From Enoplosus armatus (lineage: Eukaryota; Chordata; Actinopteri; Centrarchiformes; Enoplosidae), in contig NC_092182.1 in assembly GCF_043641665.1 (NCBI RefSeq), positions 19,839,241 to 19,903,240 on the forward strand: a DNA stretch of 64,000 nucleotides, read 5' to 3'. Both the position numbers and the translations under genes were made by a program. The first letter of the stretch is position 1, and each line of letters starts with the position of its first letter. The notes under the pieces are model-generated. The model had not been told where the DNA came from. It saw nothing but the letters and a program-made list of their open reading frames with translations, and made no database searches. Of the stretch, positions 49,154 through 62,094 are shown piece after piece.

Positions 49154-51731
49154 ACCTTGGACGTGTGAATCTGTACACGAGAAACAAAACATCAGGATTG
49201 AAAAGAGATGTTGGGGACAATCTTTGGTCACTCACTCTCAAACAGTTTGAGGTTCCAAAGTTAAAGTTATCACACTTCCCCCTAAATGTCTTCTCCTCTC
49301 CTGCCCTTTCCTCCCCCATTTTAATTCCCTTAAGCCCCAGAGAGCACCCGGGGAGGCCTTGCGGTGATGTGTGTGTGTGTGTATTAAACCCTGGGCTGTC
49401 AGCAGACAACAGCTGTCTCTCTGGCTATCTCCGCTCTCCTTATCTCATCTTGAGAACGCTGACGCCACACACATCGCAGCGTATTGCCTGCAGTGACCAT
49501 ATTTCATTTTTTCGTGCTTAATAACGGTTTGGGTACTTTCCACTGAAAAGAGAATTTAATAATTCTCTGCGGCTCAGGGAGTATTTATTTTAGATTTCTT
49601 CAGCATCACATTTCTTCATTGAATCTTTTCCTGAATATAGTTTTTTTCTTTTCCCACCATTTTCTATCTTTGAATGCCTACTCATGTTTTATAATATCTC
49701 ATCTCATTTGTCCTGCATTCTCATCTCTCCAAAAAGTCATAAATCACTCTCTTGCTCTCTCTTTTCTCTCACTTTCTCTCTCTCTCTCTCACACACACAC
49801 TCACACTAACACAGTAAATCTACCAGTAAAGAAGTAATTGGACCTCAGTCCGTCTGTACCGCCTGTGACCTTCAGCTACCAGCAAGCTCTGTCTGGCCAG
49901 CTGTTAGCAACTAGGGCGGCCACTTGCCACTATCTGCTGAGGAGACTGATCGAGGGCAAACCTTTTCGTCCTAATGACTAATAAAGCAGCCAGTCTGAGA
50001 GTGTGTGTGTGTGTGCATTTGTGTGTGTGTGAGTTCATTAGAGAAGGCAGGAGCACTCATGCAGTCAGGCGTGTGTCAGTTTTGAGTGTGCGAGCGCGTG
50101 TGCGACCACCCTCCCATCACTGGACCAGATGTTTTTTACCTGGGAGCCAGACCACCATCTGACTGGGGTCAGCCCAGTCCTCCAACCCCACACCCGCTCC
50201 TCCGGGCTGCTGGGAGGTCCGCCAGCTGTCCCTCACTCTGACCCCCGTCCCGGGGCACTGGTTCTGGGGGAGTCAAAGTCTGGGCCTTGGGGTAGGTGGT
50301 CCTTCTCGGATTTGGCGATATTACTGGGGGAAATTATTAGGGATATTATTAGCGTGTGAGTGGGCAGTGAAGGTGAGCGAGGAGGAACGAAAGAAAGAAT
50401 TAGGAATTAGTTTTTTGAGAGGTAATCTAGAAAGGAGTACAGAGTGTGTGCTGGAGAGAAACAGGGAGATAAAGACGCTGGCATTGTTGAATAAAGAGGT
50501 TTTGATTACTGGGGGACAGAGGGGGGTAGCTGCTGGCATTAAAGCAGGCTTGTTGCAGAGAGTTAGTCAAGTGGAAAGGAAAGGCCACCAAGTCTGCGAG
50601 GTAAAGTTACAGAGTGCAGACAGAGTCGGCAACAGGTTCCCTGCTGCCAGAGATTAGTTGGAGCCTCTCGTAGAAGGACTTCTGTTTATTTCAAAGGAGT
50701 TCCGTATCTGTCATTATTATCAGTGGTCATTCACTTTTAATTTCAAGAACTTCAGTATTAGCCAGGTGTGTGTGTGTTTTGGTTATTTGAGGAAAAAGTT
50801 GCAGAGACTCCTGTGAAAGTTGAACCCGTCAATAAAGGGATTAATCACTTGCGTAGGTTTTAAACTGGTTGCTCAAGTTTCCTCATTTTTGGTTGACGAT
50901 GTAAACATTATGACTCAGTTGGTATAAACTGGGGACGTTTGCATACTGGCTGTGTGAAACCTCATTGAGATGGGACACTGATAGTAAACAGGTGACTGAA
51001 ACATGGAAACATCTTACTCCTGTGTTTTTGCTTTGTACTGGCTCAGCAAATGTCAGACTTGGTATTTGGAGTCAACAAAAAAAACACGACAGGTTACTGT
51101 TGAGATTAGCATTTCTCCCAACATCAAAACATTTTTCTTGCTGATGGGTGGCTTTGTCTGTGTGCAAACAGAAGTATTCTGTTAATTGGTTTAGCCATGA
51201 CAACAACACTGTTGCGGTGTGTAAAGTATAAACAGATTAGCACAAATATAACCTCAATTACAATACAGCTAGTATACTTTATCGTCCGTACAGGCAGCAG
51301 TGACATTACTGGCAGTGATATCACACTTTGGCTGCTAATATATGGTGCTGAATGCTATTTGCAGACTGGACACACAAACACACACTTGGAACGTTTTTGC
51401 ATCTTAATGAATTCTCTGGTTGCTGAGGTCGTGGTGGGTTGAGATTGTCAATGCTGGACATCTGTTAGCGGACCACCGGCACGTCTGAGCCTCAGTCTCT
51501 GCCTCTGTCTCAGCTAATGTACCATTTGCCAAAGAAAACTTGATTTCCTACATTTCTCTCTTTTACACTACTTACATTAATACCTTTCTCACTGATATCC
51601 TTCTTTTATTAAATGAGTGCCAGTTGGACTGATGATTAACAGTGTACCCAACAAGATGGTAATTTGTGAGAGTTTTTATAGCTTTTTGTGGCTCTAAATG
51701 GGTTCATCAACAACTATATGATGTATTTGAT

Positions 51732-52001
51732 CTGATAATTGATTAATCATTTAATATTACCTGGTTCCAGCTTCTCAGTTGTGAGGGTTTTACAACTTTT
51801 CTTTGTCTCATGTGATAGAAAAATGTATGTATTTGGGTTTTGGACTGTTAATCAGACAAAACAAGCAATTTAAAGACATCATCTTAAGCTTTGGGAAATT
51901 GTGATCAACTCGTTTCACTATTTTCTAACATTTTGTAGACCAACTGATCCATCGATTAATCAAGAAAATAATCTGTAGAATAATAGATAATGATCATCCC
52001 T
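51732..52001 (-). mobile_element. hAT-like MITE, copy 3, reverse orientation
   Basis: Read on the minus strand it begins tagggatgatcattatctat, continues attttcttgattaatcgatg and ttggtctac, and ends near ccaggtaatattaaatgatt. Order and spacing match copies 1 and 2. It is diverged at the first few bases. Confidence 0.7.
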
Positions 52002-54578
52002 AGCCCTAACATGGATGGTAAAATGAGTTCAAATTGTTTGTGTTTGTCTGCAGGGTCATGACGGGCTGGTGATCTGTTTTTATCATTATTTTCAAGAGGT
52101 TTAGTAGAGGTTTTAAAGAAACTGTCAAGTAAAACGACAGGCAACTGTTCTCACCTGCTTGCTAAATTATCTAATGTTCATTCATATTAGGAGGTGTTGG
52201 CTTTGTTTTTGCTGCTGAATATGGATGTAGATGAAAGCACTTAACTAGAATTCTACAAAATGATACAGCCAATGAAATAAAAGTTTGCTTTTTTACTGCA
52301 GGCTGCCCTGTTGAAGTGTCAGCTGTGTGCCAAAGGTGGTTAAAGAGGGCAGTAGTTGGCAGATGGCACCGATTTCCACCACGAAGCCCCTGATAGTGTC
52401 CCACAAATACTGGGCCCTTGTTCTGTGTCTTTTATCAGCGGCTGAGAGAGAGGGTTTGTGTGCAGCAGTGAATCAACCCCCAACTTTGCCCCCAGGCACT
52501 TTGGCAGACTGTCCACATTGAGGGCTCCAGGTGGGGTCCCATATGGCACGATTACAGACCAGCAAGTCACCTTGTCAAGCAGTTGATTGAGAACCACTAT
52601 GTTTCAATAAAAGGTCAAACCATCACCGCAGTGTGTGACCAGACTCTCACATGTCGTATCAAGACAGAGACAGACACTGACACAGCACACATATTGACAC
52701 TGTAAACACCGACGTCTAACCAGACACACACACGACACCACACATCACATTCAAATCAGTTTTTAAGTAATGTTTAATAAGATGAACCGTGTCTGATCAT
52801 TCATCAACACCCCCCAGCATCTAATGACACAAAGTTGATGACAGTTGTTTGAACGATTATAACATGTTGCTTTTGGAACAGCTGAAGACACTTTCCTCTC
52901 AGATGTGGTTGGACGACACATTGTATGCACTACCTTGTTTTGAGCATGATGCCCTCTTGATAAACGAAGCTAGTTGGCACACATGGATCAGTGTCGCGTC
53001 TGCCACCTTTACCTCCCTCAACAGTTTAGTTGAACTACAGGTGAATCTGCATTAACTCAGTGTATTCCTTTAACTGTATCAAATGACATTTCAACTTAAA
53101 GCACAATACACCATCCTGTGATGTAATCCATCAGCACAAAAGCTAGAATTTGATATCCGTGAAAGAAGCAGTGGTCTAGCAGAACCCCGGGACCCAGGTG
53201 AAGCTGGTGGGACTGGCCTTGTGGCCCCGTGGCCCCCTGTGGCCCTGCTGGGTTTGTTTTAGCTTTGGTTTCAGCCCTCGGCTCTCCGCATCTCTGCTGA
53301 GCTCCACTCATCTTCCCTCCGGTGTCCTGCAGTTCCCATGGCCTTGTGCGCCCTCCTCCCAGGCCTCACCCTGAACCAGGAAGTGCCTTTGCTATCACGC
53401 ACAGTTTTTGTGTTTGTGTGTACGTTCATGTGTGTGCATACAGGACTGTTGCAGGGATGTAGCTGAAGTCAAGAGGACTCTGAACAGGCGTCGCTTTAAC
53501 TTTTGATCTCTGGAAAGTACTAGGAAATGCAAAGCAGAGCAGCACTTTCCTTATTTTTCTTCTGTGCTGTGGGATCAGTTACGCTCTCGAGCTTCACAGT
53601 CTGCCGGTGATAAAGGTCAGATCAGGGTCTCTGATGGCTACAAGGGTCATTTCTAAATTGGAAAATCATAGGAAAACCAACAATAAACATGAAGACAGAG
53701 CAACATGGATTAAAAGTCAAGATTTCAAATTGAGTTGAAGCTGAAAAAAAAAACATAATTATATAACTTTAGTTATAATAAGAATTATCTTCGCTTGGAA
53801 CAAATTAAATTAGAAATTTATCCAATTTGTATTGTTTTTTGCCCTTGTCTTTTTACATTACACAAGGCTATGACATGACGAACAGTAAATCACCTCCTTA
53901 GTGTCACATTTATAGTTTGTTTTATTTCTGTTTATTTTACAGTCAATAACACGGATGTGCAGGTGGATGTTTTGGCTGAAGAGTCTTTGTGGCTGCTTCA
54001 TGGTAGAAGTACATTTATTTACTCAAAAAACACAGCGAGCTGTCTCGGGTGTTTTTAAAGCCGGGAGGGCGGCTCCGTCAGCTGGAGCTTTCTTTGCTAT
54101 TATGTCTAAAATGCTGTTGTTAATGACATGAGAACAACACAGATGATACTGTAGGTCGTCTCAGGTTTTGTGGTGCCAGTGACGGTGAAGCTTCTGTTGA
54201 TCAGCAGACTGTCACAGTTTCTGTCACTTTAGTCTCTTTCTCTCAGGCAGCTTTTACTTTTTTCCCTCACCTTCATCTCTCTGCTGCTGTAAAACCCTGC
54301 TGCCCCTATAATTCATGACTGTCATCTGTCTCTGTCGTTGTGTTGTCAGCGAGGTCAGAGGTCGGGCAGTTAGCTGCAGCTTTGCCAGATTGGAATGGGC
54401 CAGAGGCGAAGAGAGAGACAAACAGAAAGAAACAGAGGGAGAGAGAAAGAGAGATAATAGTTCAGCCTGTGGTGCATTGTCATGTAGCGCAACTAAACAA
54501 GAGTAGTTGTAATGTTGCTGAACCAAAAGCAGATTACTTTCTGTTTTTGTTGTTTTCTGTCTGCTTCATACTCTTATA

Positions 54579-55014
54579 CATTACATGACCAAAAGTATGT
54601 GAACACTGGAACATTACACAAACATGTGATCGTTGAACATCCCATTCCAAAACCATGGGCTTCAATATGTTGCCACACCAGACTCCACTCTTCTTGGAAG
54701 GTTTTCCATATCATTTTGGAGCCTGGCTGCAGGGATTTTCTCCTGGCTCACAGTCCACGTTACAAGTCATCCCAAAGGTGTTGAATGGAGTTGAGGTCAA
54801 ATTCTTTCACACCAAACTCAGAAAAACCATCGTTGATGGAGTTGTCAAGTTATAACAGGAGAAGGCCTCTCCCCTGAAGCACACTATTGTCTGAAATATT
54901 GTTGCATACTGTAGAATTAAGATTTCAGGCTTCAGGCCAAGCCCAAAATACGAAAATGAGTCTGAAGGTACACAGAAGTGAGGATAGTGTCCACATACTT
55001 TTGGTCCTATAGAG
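54579..55014. mobile_element. Tc1/mariner-type MITE with TA target duplication
   Basis: The left end cattacatgaccaaaagtat, then gtgaacac, mirrors the right end gtgtccacatacttttggtc + ctatagag. TA flanks both sides (54577-54578 and 55015-55016). The 436-bp interior has no transposase. The terminal motif (accaaaagtatgtggacac) is that of abundant fish mariner-like MITEs. Confidence 0.85.
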
Positions 55015-55016
55015 TA

Positions 55017-55994
55017 GATGGTATTTTTACCTGAAAGTTTCCAAGTACTATTGACTGGTACCTTGTGTGATTTTGCTTTAGGATCTGCTGTCGAACAGAC
55101 GGACCCCGTTCAGCTTCCTGCTCAGACTAATTCATGTGGCACTGACCTTTTGACCTACAGCTCACTGAGCCAGGACCTCCCCTTCCCTCTCTTCTTTTCA
55201 CTCTGTTCACCCTCACGTATATGTAATCTGATACTGTACGTGCAATATGTTATGATACATTTAATTTTCTGGAAATTCAAATGAAAAAGAATTTATCCAA
55301 ATGGTTCTGTTTTTGATTAATTCAGTGAATTAAATACCCAACAAATCATTTCGTATTTCATCACATTTATGCAAAAATCCGTACATCCAATATTGCCATA
55401 AACCAGTCCTGCTTATTGATTTGCATCATCACTTTCAATGACTCAATACAACCAGAGAAATACAGTAAAAGAGATAGCCACCTCCATAGAAATCGTATTG
55501 CAAAATCTCTCCTGTCTTACACTGCTCTATTGTCTCATCATATCACCCAAAATACATGAGAAGTTCTGCTGAACTGAGAATTCCCAACACATTGCTATTA
55601 TTTTGCATTTGGACCACTGCCTTGTTTTTTTCCTGGTTCATTTCCTGTAAGTAGCAACACACAGTGTGCATGGCACCTGTGCCAAACAACAAAGTCAGTT
55701 AGCAGTGGAGAAAGCATTTTCGCTAGAAACGATCTTACCTGTCAGGTTTCTGTAACTCATCAGTTGCCTGTCAGAGTCTCTAATGACCACACTCTTCACA
55801 CCAGTACCACATTTATCTTGTCCTCTTTCTTTCTGTCTATCCATAACCCTATTCACCTCTTGAACTGTGTGCATGGAGAAAATATCCACTCCCCCCTCCT
55901 CATCCTGCTGCAGCGGGGCCTGAGGCACATCGCCATGTGTCAGTCACCTGCATACCTGTGTCCTGATGGTGTGTCTTTGCTATTGTTTCCACAG
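55017..55994. other. eya2 intron sequence, nothing recognised
   Basis: Lies between the MITE and a candidate UTR exon. No repeat or coding similarity seen. Confidence 0.4.
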
Positions 55995-56074
55995 GAGAGT
56001 TGACGGCTCGAGAGGAACCTGACTAACAGCAGTGTGACGGGATAAAGAGGATAAAGCTCTCTCTACAGAGGCAG
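55995..56074 (+). other. eya2: Candidate eya2 5' UTR exon
   Basis: An 80-base segment bounded by a good acceptor (ttgtttccacag) and a good donor (CAG|GTGAGA). It contains stop codons in all useful frames (for example tga at 56001), so it would be untranslated. The call rests on splice signals and position only. Confidence 0.3.
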
Positions 56075-56439
56075 GTGAGAGAGCAAAACTACAAAGAAAA
56101 GAGTGAAGTGCTGTAGATGCAAAGTGCCTGTTTGCCCGCTGGAGTTACTGCAATAATCCAGCCTGCCTGTGAAGTCAACAAACAGATTATATACCCTCAA
56201 AATAAACCCTTGCATAATGATAAAACTGCTCATGCTCAACATAATTTTTGAGAGTGAAGAGATCACACTGAAGTATTCAAAATTTGATTTTATACAAAAA
56301 CTGCATTCTTTTTGTGAAATGTTATCACATTCTTGTTGGAGTTGGAGAGTCTCTATTATCTGAGGTTTTATCTTATTTAAATCTCATTGTTCAAATGTTC
56401 TTAATTCTCTGACAAAGCCTGTTCTTGTCTCATTCACAG

Positions 56440-56481
56440 GGCTTCCTATTATCTATTTAAAACTCATCATACATACCGCAG
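56440..56481 (+). other. eya2: Candidate small eya2 5' UTR exon
   Basis: A 42-base segment between cattcacag and CAG|GTGAGT. It is an alternative to, or additional to, the exon at 55995. No transcript evidence is available. Confidence 0.2.
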
Positions 56482-57000
56482 GTGAGTTTTTCAAGGAAAT
56501 TTGTCACTGAAATTACGTGGAATTGCATTACTTTTTTGTTGTGCATTACATTATATGTCTTTGTGTTTATAATTATAAGAATAAAAGCTAACATTTGGTG
56601 CTATCAATATCTGTTGATTGAAATCACAAGGGAACTGCCACAACCTTTAAAATCATTGAGATTTACTTAACCAAAGAATAATTCTTTGGTTTTCTTTTCC
56701 TTTAATTAAGTCAAACTGAGTTTTCTTTCAGAATGGAAGAAACAGAAATTCAAGCCATCTGTGCTGATTTTACCAGAGTATGCATCCCAGCAGAGTTCTC
56801 TTTGTACAGTTTGTTGCATTACTTCTATGGACTGTAAAAGGAAGAGACATGTTGGCACGTTTCTGACAGCCGAGTTCGTTCTTCCTCACTCCTCACTCAG
56901 TTCCTACTGTGACACAAACACACAGGTATTCTGTTGTAACGGATAAAGAGAAGGAGAACTTGTCACCACACCTTTCCTCATTATTTCTTCGTTCTTTAAG

Positions 57001-59265
57001 ATCAGCTGACGGTGGAGACGTGTCATGGCGGCGTATGGACAGACTCAATACAGCCCGGCCCTCCAGCCTGCAGGGCCATACACACCTTACACTCACCACA
57101 CACAGAGCTACAGCATGCCATCTTACAGTAAGTACAAACAAACATACAGTTATATGAATTCATGCATTACTTTGCAATGTGATGGCAAGGTATACAGGTA
57201 CCGCTAAATCTCAGATTATTTACATCAGATTCTGCTGGTTAGTGTCACACTGTCTATTTCTCTCTTCAGCTGCATTAAAACACAATGACATTACAAAATT
57301 AAAAAAAAGGAGACACGAGGGGGACACCAGGGGGAACAAGACACATGACAGCCGTTTTCTAATGTGTATATGAAACAAGCACATTGTGTTACAGAGATAG
57401 ACTGGCAAGTGTTACACATATATATGTTCAGCTCAAAGCTGGTGACCAGGGTTGTTGAGGGAAATTCAAGAACTAGACAAGAGCCTCACACTAAAACTAG
57501 GGTTAAAACTAGGGTAAAATCTAAATATTTCTCCTTTGTATGAATGGCAATAATACTGCATGTTGGCTAGTGTTTCATGAAACCAAATAAATTAATCTTC
57601 TGCTCCCTTCAATGGCATCTCTCCATACTTAGACATTAAAACAGAAGACAGCCTGAGTCACTCTCCAGGACAGACGGGACTACTGGGCTACTCAAACTTC
57701 AGCAGCACTCCTCCCAGTCAGAGTCTCTACAGCTACTCACACACACACGGTCAGTCTGAAACACTGTGTGTACTGAATGTATGGACACACTATCACACAC
57801 AAACCTTATATACACCATCTTTGATTTCAACCTTACTGGAAGGAGCATCCATCCTTGTGCCGCCTTCCTCAACTCTTTTACTCCTTTTTTCCTCTCCTCT
57901 CCTCCTCATCTTTCTCTCTTTTCCTCTCCTTCTCTCTGCCACACCTGTTCTCCATTAGCTGCGGTCTGGACTCCTGGCGTCGAAAGTCTCCCCACCCCTC
58001 CTCTTTTCACGGGGTCAGGCCCCCTTTCTCCACTCAGACCAACAACACAGCATGCGAGCGCTTGTGTCTGTTAGAGAAACATATAGACAGAGAGGGAGAG
58101 AAATAGAGAGGATCGAAGAAAGTGAAAAACAAGAATAAGAGAGAGAGAGAGAGAGAGCAAGAGATGGGCAGAAGGTCTTTGCCGAAAAACAAAAACTCAA
58201 ATGAAAACGTGGTATGCTTGGGAGTGTGTGCAGCTCTCTGCCCACGCATGGCTGCATGTGTGTGTGTTTCTGATTGTGTGTGTGTATCTGTGCTGTATGC
58301 ATTCCTCAGTCGTCCGGCGCCCAAAGCATGACTCGCTCAGTGCAACTTTATGGCTTTGAAAGCAGCGTGAAATTGACCTTGTGTGTGAGAGGGGAGAGGT
58401 TAAGGTGCATTATACGGAGGGGTGAGTAGGTTTAATGTTGCAGTCTGGGGGATGACCCTGTTTCCACTGTACAGACGAGACAAAGGAAAGACAACAGTCA
58501 ATAGACAAAGAGATTTTCCAACTTTAGTGACACATTAGTGTGACTTTATGTTAAGGAAACATTAATGACATTTCTTTCACCAAATGTAATTTCATTCCCA
58601 CAGCTGCACACCGACCACAAATTGAACTTATTTGGAGTTTATTAAAGGATAAATCCAGTTAATTACAACTTCTTATTTTTGTAGGTTTGGCGTTGAAATG
58701 AGAGCCAAAGTTACGAAAATGAGATTAAAGTTGTAATCATCTGAAATTAACCTTTACCATAACATAGCATTGTTCATCACTATTGCTGACCTGACCCCCT
58801 TTCTTGACATGTCACATGTAAAGATCTAGTCGTATACAGCCTTAACAAATGTTAACTCAACGTCCACTTACTAGCCTTTTCCAGAGCTTTCATTTTTCAG
58901 CCCTTCCCAGATAACTGTTGTTTCCATATCACTTCCTCTTTAAGAGAATGTTCAGATGTCAAGCATTATACGGGAATGTAAATATTCATGTAAACACACT
59001 TTTGATGGAACCACTTACAAACTGCAAAGCTTTCGATGACTGTGCTCTGTTAGAGCACGACTGTTGAACCAACAAACTGTTTTTTAACAGAGTGTAGTTT
59101 GAGTTTGAAAGACACTGTTCCCAAACAAAACAAATTTGTTTGAATATATTTATGCATAAATCATTAACTGCAAACTTCAAAAGGTAATAAACTGCCACAA
59201 CAACCAAATGTTTGTAGGATTTCAGAATGTTTCCATGTCATCCATTATACTGTACACGATACACA

Positions 59266-59311
<46 letters not shown>

Positions 59312-61693
59312 TGCCGCAAAAAGCCATTGAAACACGTACTGTACACTGTGTGTACAACTGAAACCAAATGGGGACTATGGGAGCCTTTTTGTGTTTACTC
59401 GAGAGACCTCCTGTATTTTTCCTTTAGTCGCTTTGAGGATTGTTGTGTTGTCCGTGGAGGTTTCAGTGTGGTTCTTCCATTGAGTCATTATTCTCCTGTT
59501 CGTCATGCACTGTGGAGTGGAGAAGAAGAAACGGGGAGCAAGAGAGAGCAGTAGTGGACTGGTGAAATATCGTTATCAATATAAAAAAAAAACGTATCAA
59601 ACCTGCCTCCATGTTAGATAAACAGTTGTGCCAGAGCAAATAAAACATGAGCTCGCAGATTCGTCTGATTCCCAGGCTAGTTATTCCAGGGAAGCGGAGA
59701 GTAAATCTTTATTAGCCCCAAGGGCAACTTGTTGTGCAGATAGCAGTCAAAACAAACAGGGTAGGCCCTTCACAGAAATGAATACTGTGTCAATTTGAAA
59801 CCATCGCCTCTTAATACTTAAAGTACATAGGATTAATTTTCCTCTACACATTGAAAACCACCCATTCAATAAACATTACAGTTGAAAACAAATCAATTTA
59901 TTGCGAATGTTATGTGACCTGTTTTCAATTTGAATACAGATACTCCAATTGCAGTGCACACAATTATCTGCAAAAGCAACTGTCGAGTTATGTCTGTGTG
60001 CATAACATGATGTCCAGAGTTTGCTGCTATTATACAACCATTCAAGCTATGAGCAATTTGTAGTCGCCAAGTAACCCAACCTGCATGCCATAAAGTCAAA
60101 ACCTTAATTTCTCTAATACTTAAGTTTGTGATCAAATACCTCCAAAGCTAATGATTTATCAACCTCAGCTGCACTTAATCTTTCAGGCTAATTAGCTAAT
60201 GTTAGCACTAAAGTAAACACACTAAACTAAAACGGTGAACATGGTAAACATACCTGCTAACCATCAGCATGTTAACATCATCACTGGGAGCATGTTAGCA
60301 TTTAGCTCAAAGCACCGCTGTACCTACATACAGCCTCTTAAAGCTGCTGGCAGTCTGTTCACTGATGGTCTTCTACCACCAAGTATTGGAAATCAGTAAG
60401 GGCCTCTCCATTGCTCATATGTTTTTTGATTATGGAAGGTATAAGTTATCTACTGTCTGCTTAAGAGCTTTCATGGTTTAATAATCTTACATGAAGCTGT
60501 TGAGAAGTTATATGCCCTTTTTTGAGAAGCTACACACATAAACTCTTTTGCCCAGTTCATGTCAAAAGTTTATCTGTTCCTCTTTGGCCCTTGGCCAGCC
60601 AGTTTTGTTAATTTCCATTCGTAACCTTGTGAGATATCCAGCTAACTGACAAACAGAGGGAGTGGAATGAAAATTAGAAATTCTGTCCCGTGCGTTAAGT
60701 GGAGGTGATAAGATTACAAGAGAAATAATTCATCAGACAAACAAACAGTAAGATTGACAGAAAGATGTGAGGCAGCGTCACTGTGGGGGGGGGGGGGACA
60801 TTCCTGCCTTGGCTTGGTTAGACTGAGAAGATTCCCAGAGCAGCAGCAGGAGCAGCAGCAGACTTTCCCACCTGTATTGTTATGTCAAACATAAATCTCA
60901 CTCCCAGCCCCTGCAGCATTGAGCTGTCACTGAGGAAGGAGTTAAAGTTTACTGCTCATTACTTCCTCCACGCAGTTTCACAGATCAGATCAGACGCTGT
61001 GAAATTATATCTGAAGCTGATTCATCAATAATAAGATGTGACGCAGTCAAATCTCCCACCAGTTAACAGTTGGCAATTGTCCTCCATCCTGCATGATGAA
61101 TTATTACCTGAAGGTTTGACCTTTGTCTTCCATCATTTCTCAGGTGGTGGTATTTCATCTGGAATTTTTCAAGGCACCCATGCAATCTCCAGTTCAACCC
61201 CATTCAACTCTACCCAGCAAGTGAGTAATGTAACTTAAACAAGAGTTTCCACTGCCAAGACACCTGAAGAGTTTCCTTGACAAATAACTCTAAATCGTAA
61301 TTTAGCTGCTGTCATATGTGTCTTATATTAATTATATTGTTGACTTTCTCGATGTATATGTGCCTCATTTTGGAAAGAAAATGTTCACATTTTAATGACA
61401 CTGACTAATTAAAGTAATTGTTTACGTGTTGACAGGAGTTTTCAGCATACTCGAGCTACAGTCAGAGTCAGTACTCTCCGTATTACAACTCGCATCACTA
61501 CAACAGCCCCTACCTAAGCAGCAGCAACATCAGCCCCGCTGCCATCACAGCTCCATTAGCCTATCAGCATCCAGAACACCCCGTCATGTTGCCCAATCAC
61601 AGCCCAGAGTCACACACAGGTAAGGAGTCACGAACCAAAGTCTAAATATAGAAAAAGGTTGTTTTATAGAGACTGATTAACAACTTTGTTTTA

Positions 61694-61732
<39 letters not shown>

Positions 61733-62094
61733 GTGTGTGTGTGTTCTAGGAGAGTACCAGCCGCCGCCCAGCCCCCCCACACCAGGTAAAGAGGAGGGGG
61801 TCCCAGCAAGAAGGGGGTCAGATGGGAAGTTGAGGGGGAGGAAAAGAGTCAGTGACCCTGCTCCACCTCTGGACTCTGATATAGAGGTAAACACACACTC
61901 ACACAGTGTTGAAAATTATCAGTATTTCTCTACAATATTTATCTTTCTCTCTCTCACACACGCATAAACTTTCATGAGGTTAACATTACATATCTATTAT
62001 TTCACTGCAGCGCGTGTTTATCTGGGACCTGGATGAAACCATCATTATTTTCCATTCACTCCTCACGGGAACCTTCTCCTCGAGATTTGGCAAG
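57001..62094 (+). CDS. eya2: Eyes absent homolog 2 (EYA2), first six coding exons; 3' end beyond the window
   Basis: Coding segments are 57025-57127, 57633-57749, 61144-61220, 61436-61619, 61750-61886 and 62011-62094. All have GT/AG borders and compatible phases, totalling 702 nt (234 residues). The start ATG at 57025 gives [20 protein letters not shown], the EYA2 N-terminus. An in-frame TGA at 57007 in the same exon shows that translation starts here in this transcript. Residues 1 to about 205 are the Tyr/Ser/Pro/Gln-rich transactivation region ([16 protein letters not shown], then [14 protein letters not shown]). The Eya domain then opens with [14 protein letters not shown] and [20 protein letters not shown], where DLDET is the haloacid-dehalogenase-type phosphatase motif I with its nucleophilic Asp. 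EYA proteins bind SIX factors in the nucleus and dephosphorylate tyrosine residues such as H2AX Tyr142. KLRGR-KR and [15 protein letters not shown] fit EYA2 better than EYA1, 3 or 4. The remaining catalytic exons are off the right edge. Confidence 0.94.
58139..58157. repeat. (GA)n microsatellite
   Basis: Short GA run in an A/G-rich intron stretch. Confidence 0.85.
59268..59309. repeat. (CA)n microsatellite
   Basis: About 21 CA units in an eya2 intron. Confidence 0.97.
59690..59775 (-). mobile_element. Possible reversed fish LINE/SINE tail fragment
   Basis: Reverse complement reads gttgcccttggggctaataa + agattt, similar to common fish non-LTR 3' ends. Very short, so the call is tentative. 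Confidence 0.3.
60180..60375 (+). repeat. Teleost dispersed repeat, copy C
   Basis: ggctaattagctaatgttag, then ggtgaacatggtaaacatac, ctgctaaccatcagcatg, gagcatgttagcatttagct and caaagcaccgctgtacct is the most complete copy of this family in the window. The reverse complement matches copy A at 9572, and the middle matches copy B at 36690. Confidence 0.75.
61696..61744. repeat. (TG)n microsatellite abutting an eya2 splice acceptor
   Basis: About 24 TG units with one CG interruption, ending only five bases before the exon that starts at 61750. It occupies the place of the polypyrimidine tract. Confidence 0.97.

Larger units (their letters stand above)
45895..54570. other. First large eya2 intron: repeats and possible regulatory blocks
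   Basis: No coding exon recognised. Blocks at about 46620-46930 and 47570-47900 are less AT-rich, lack repeats, and contain homeobox-like taattA/ttaatga motifs, so they are plausible intronic enhancers. This is inference without conservation data. The rest holds a long TG array (49096-49151), a MITE copy (51732-52001) and unremarkable sequence. Confidence 0.35.
57750..60140. other. eya2 intron, first part
   Basis: No coding exon recognised between 57750 and 61143. It contains GA and CA arrays and, near 59696-59775, a string (aatctttattagccccaagg, then gcaacttgttgtgcagatag) resembling a reversed LINE/SINE tail. Confidence 0.4.

Noticed and set aside
53096..53311. Minus-strand frame with GPQGATGPQGQ, looking like a collagen repeat
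   Set aside because: Only about three Gly-X-Y units, produced by a local ggccc/gtggcccc simple repeat. No C1q or other collagen-associated domain follows and no splice context is seen.
55018..55284. 88-codon plus-strand frame after a possible acceptor in eya2 intron 1
   Set aside because: Does not match any EYA N-terminal exon and lacks a convincing donor; likely chance.
56732..56775. Possible alternative eya2 start exon (good acceptor, ATGGAAGAAACAGAA)
   Set aside because: The only donor nearby (AGA|GTATGC) is weak, and the peptide does not match known EYA N-termini.
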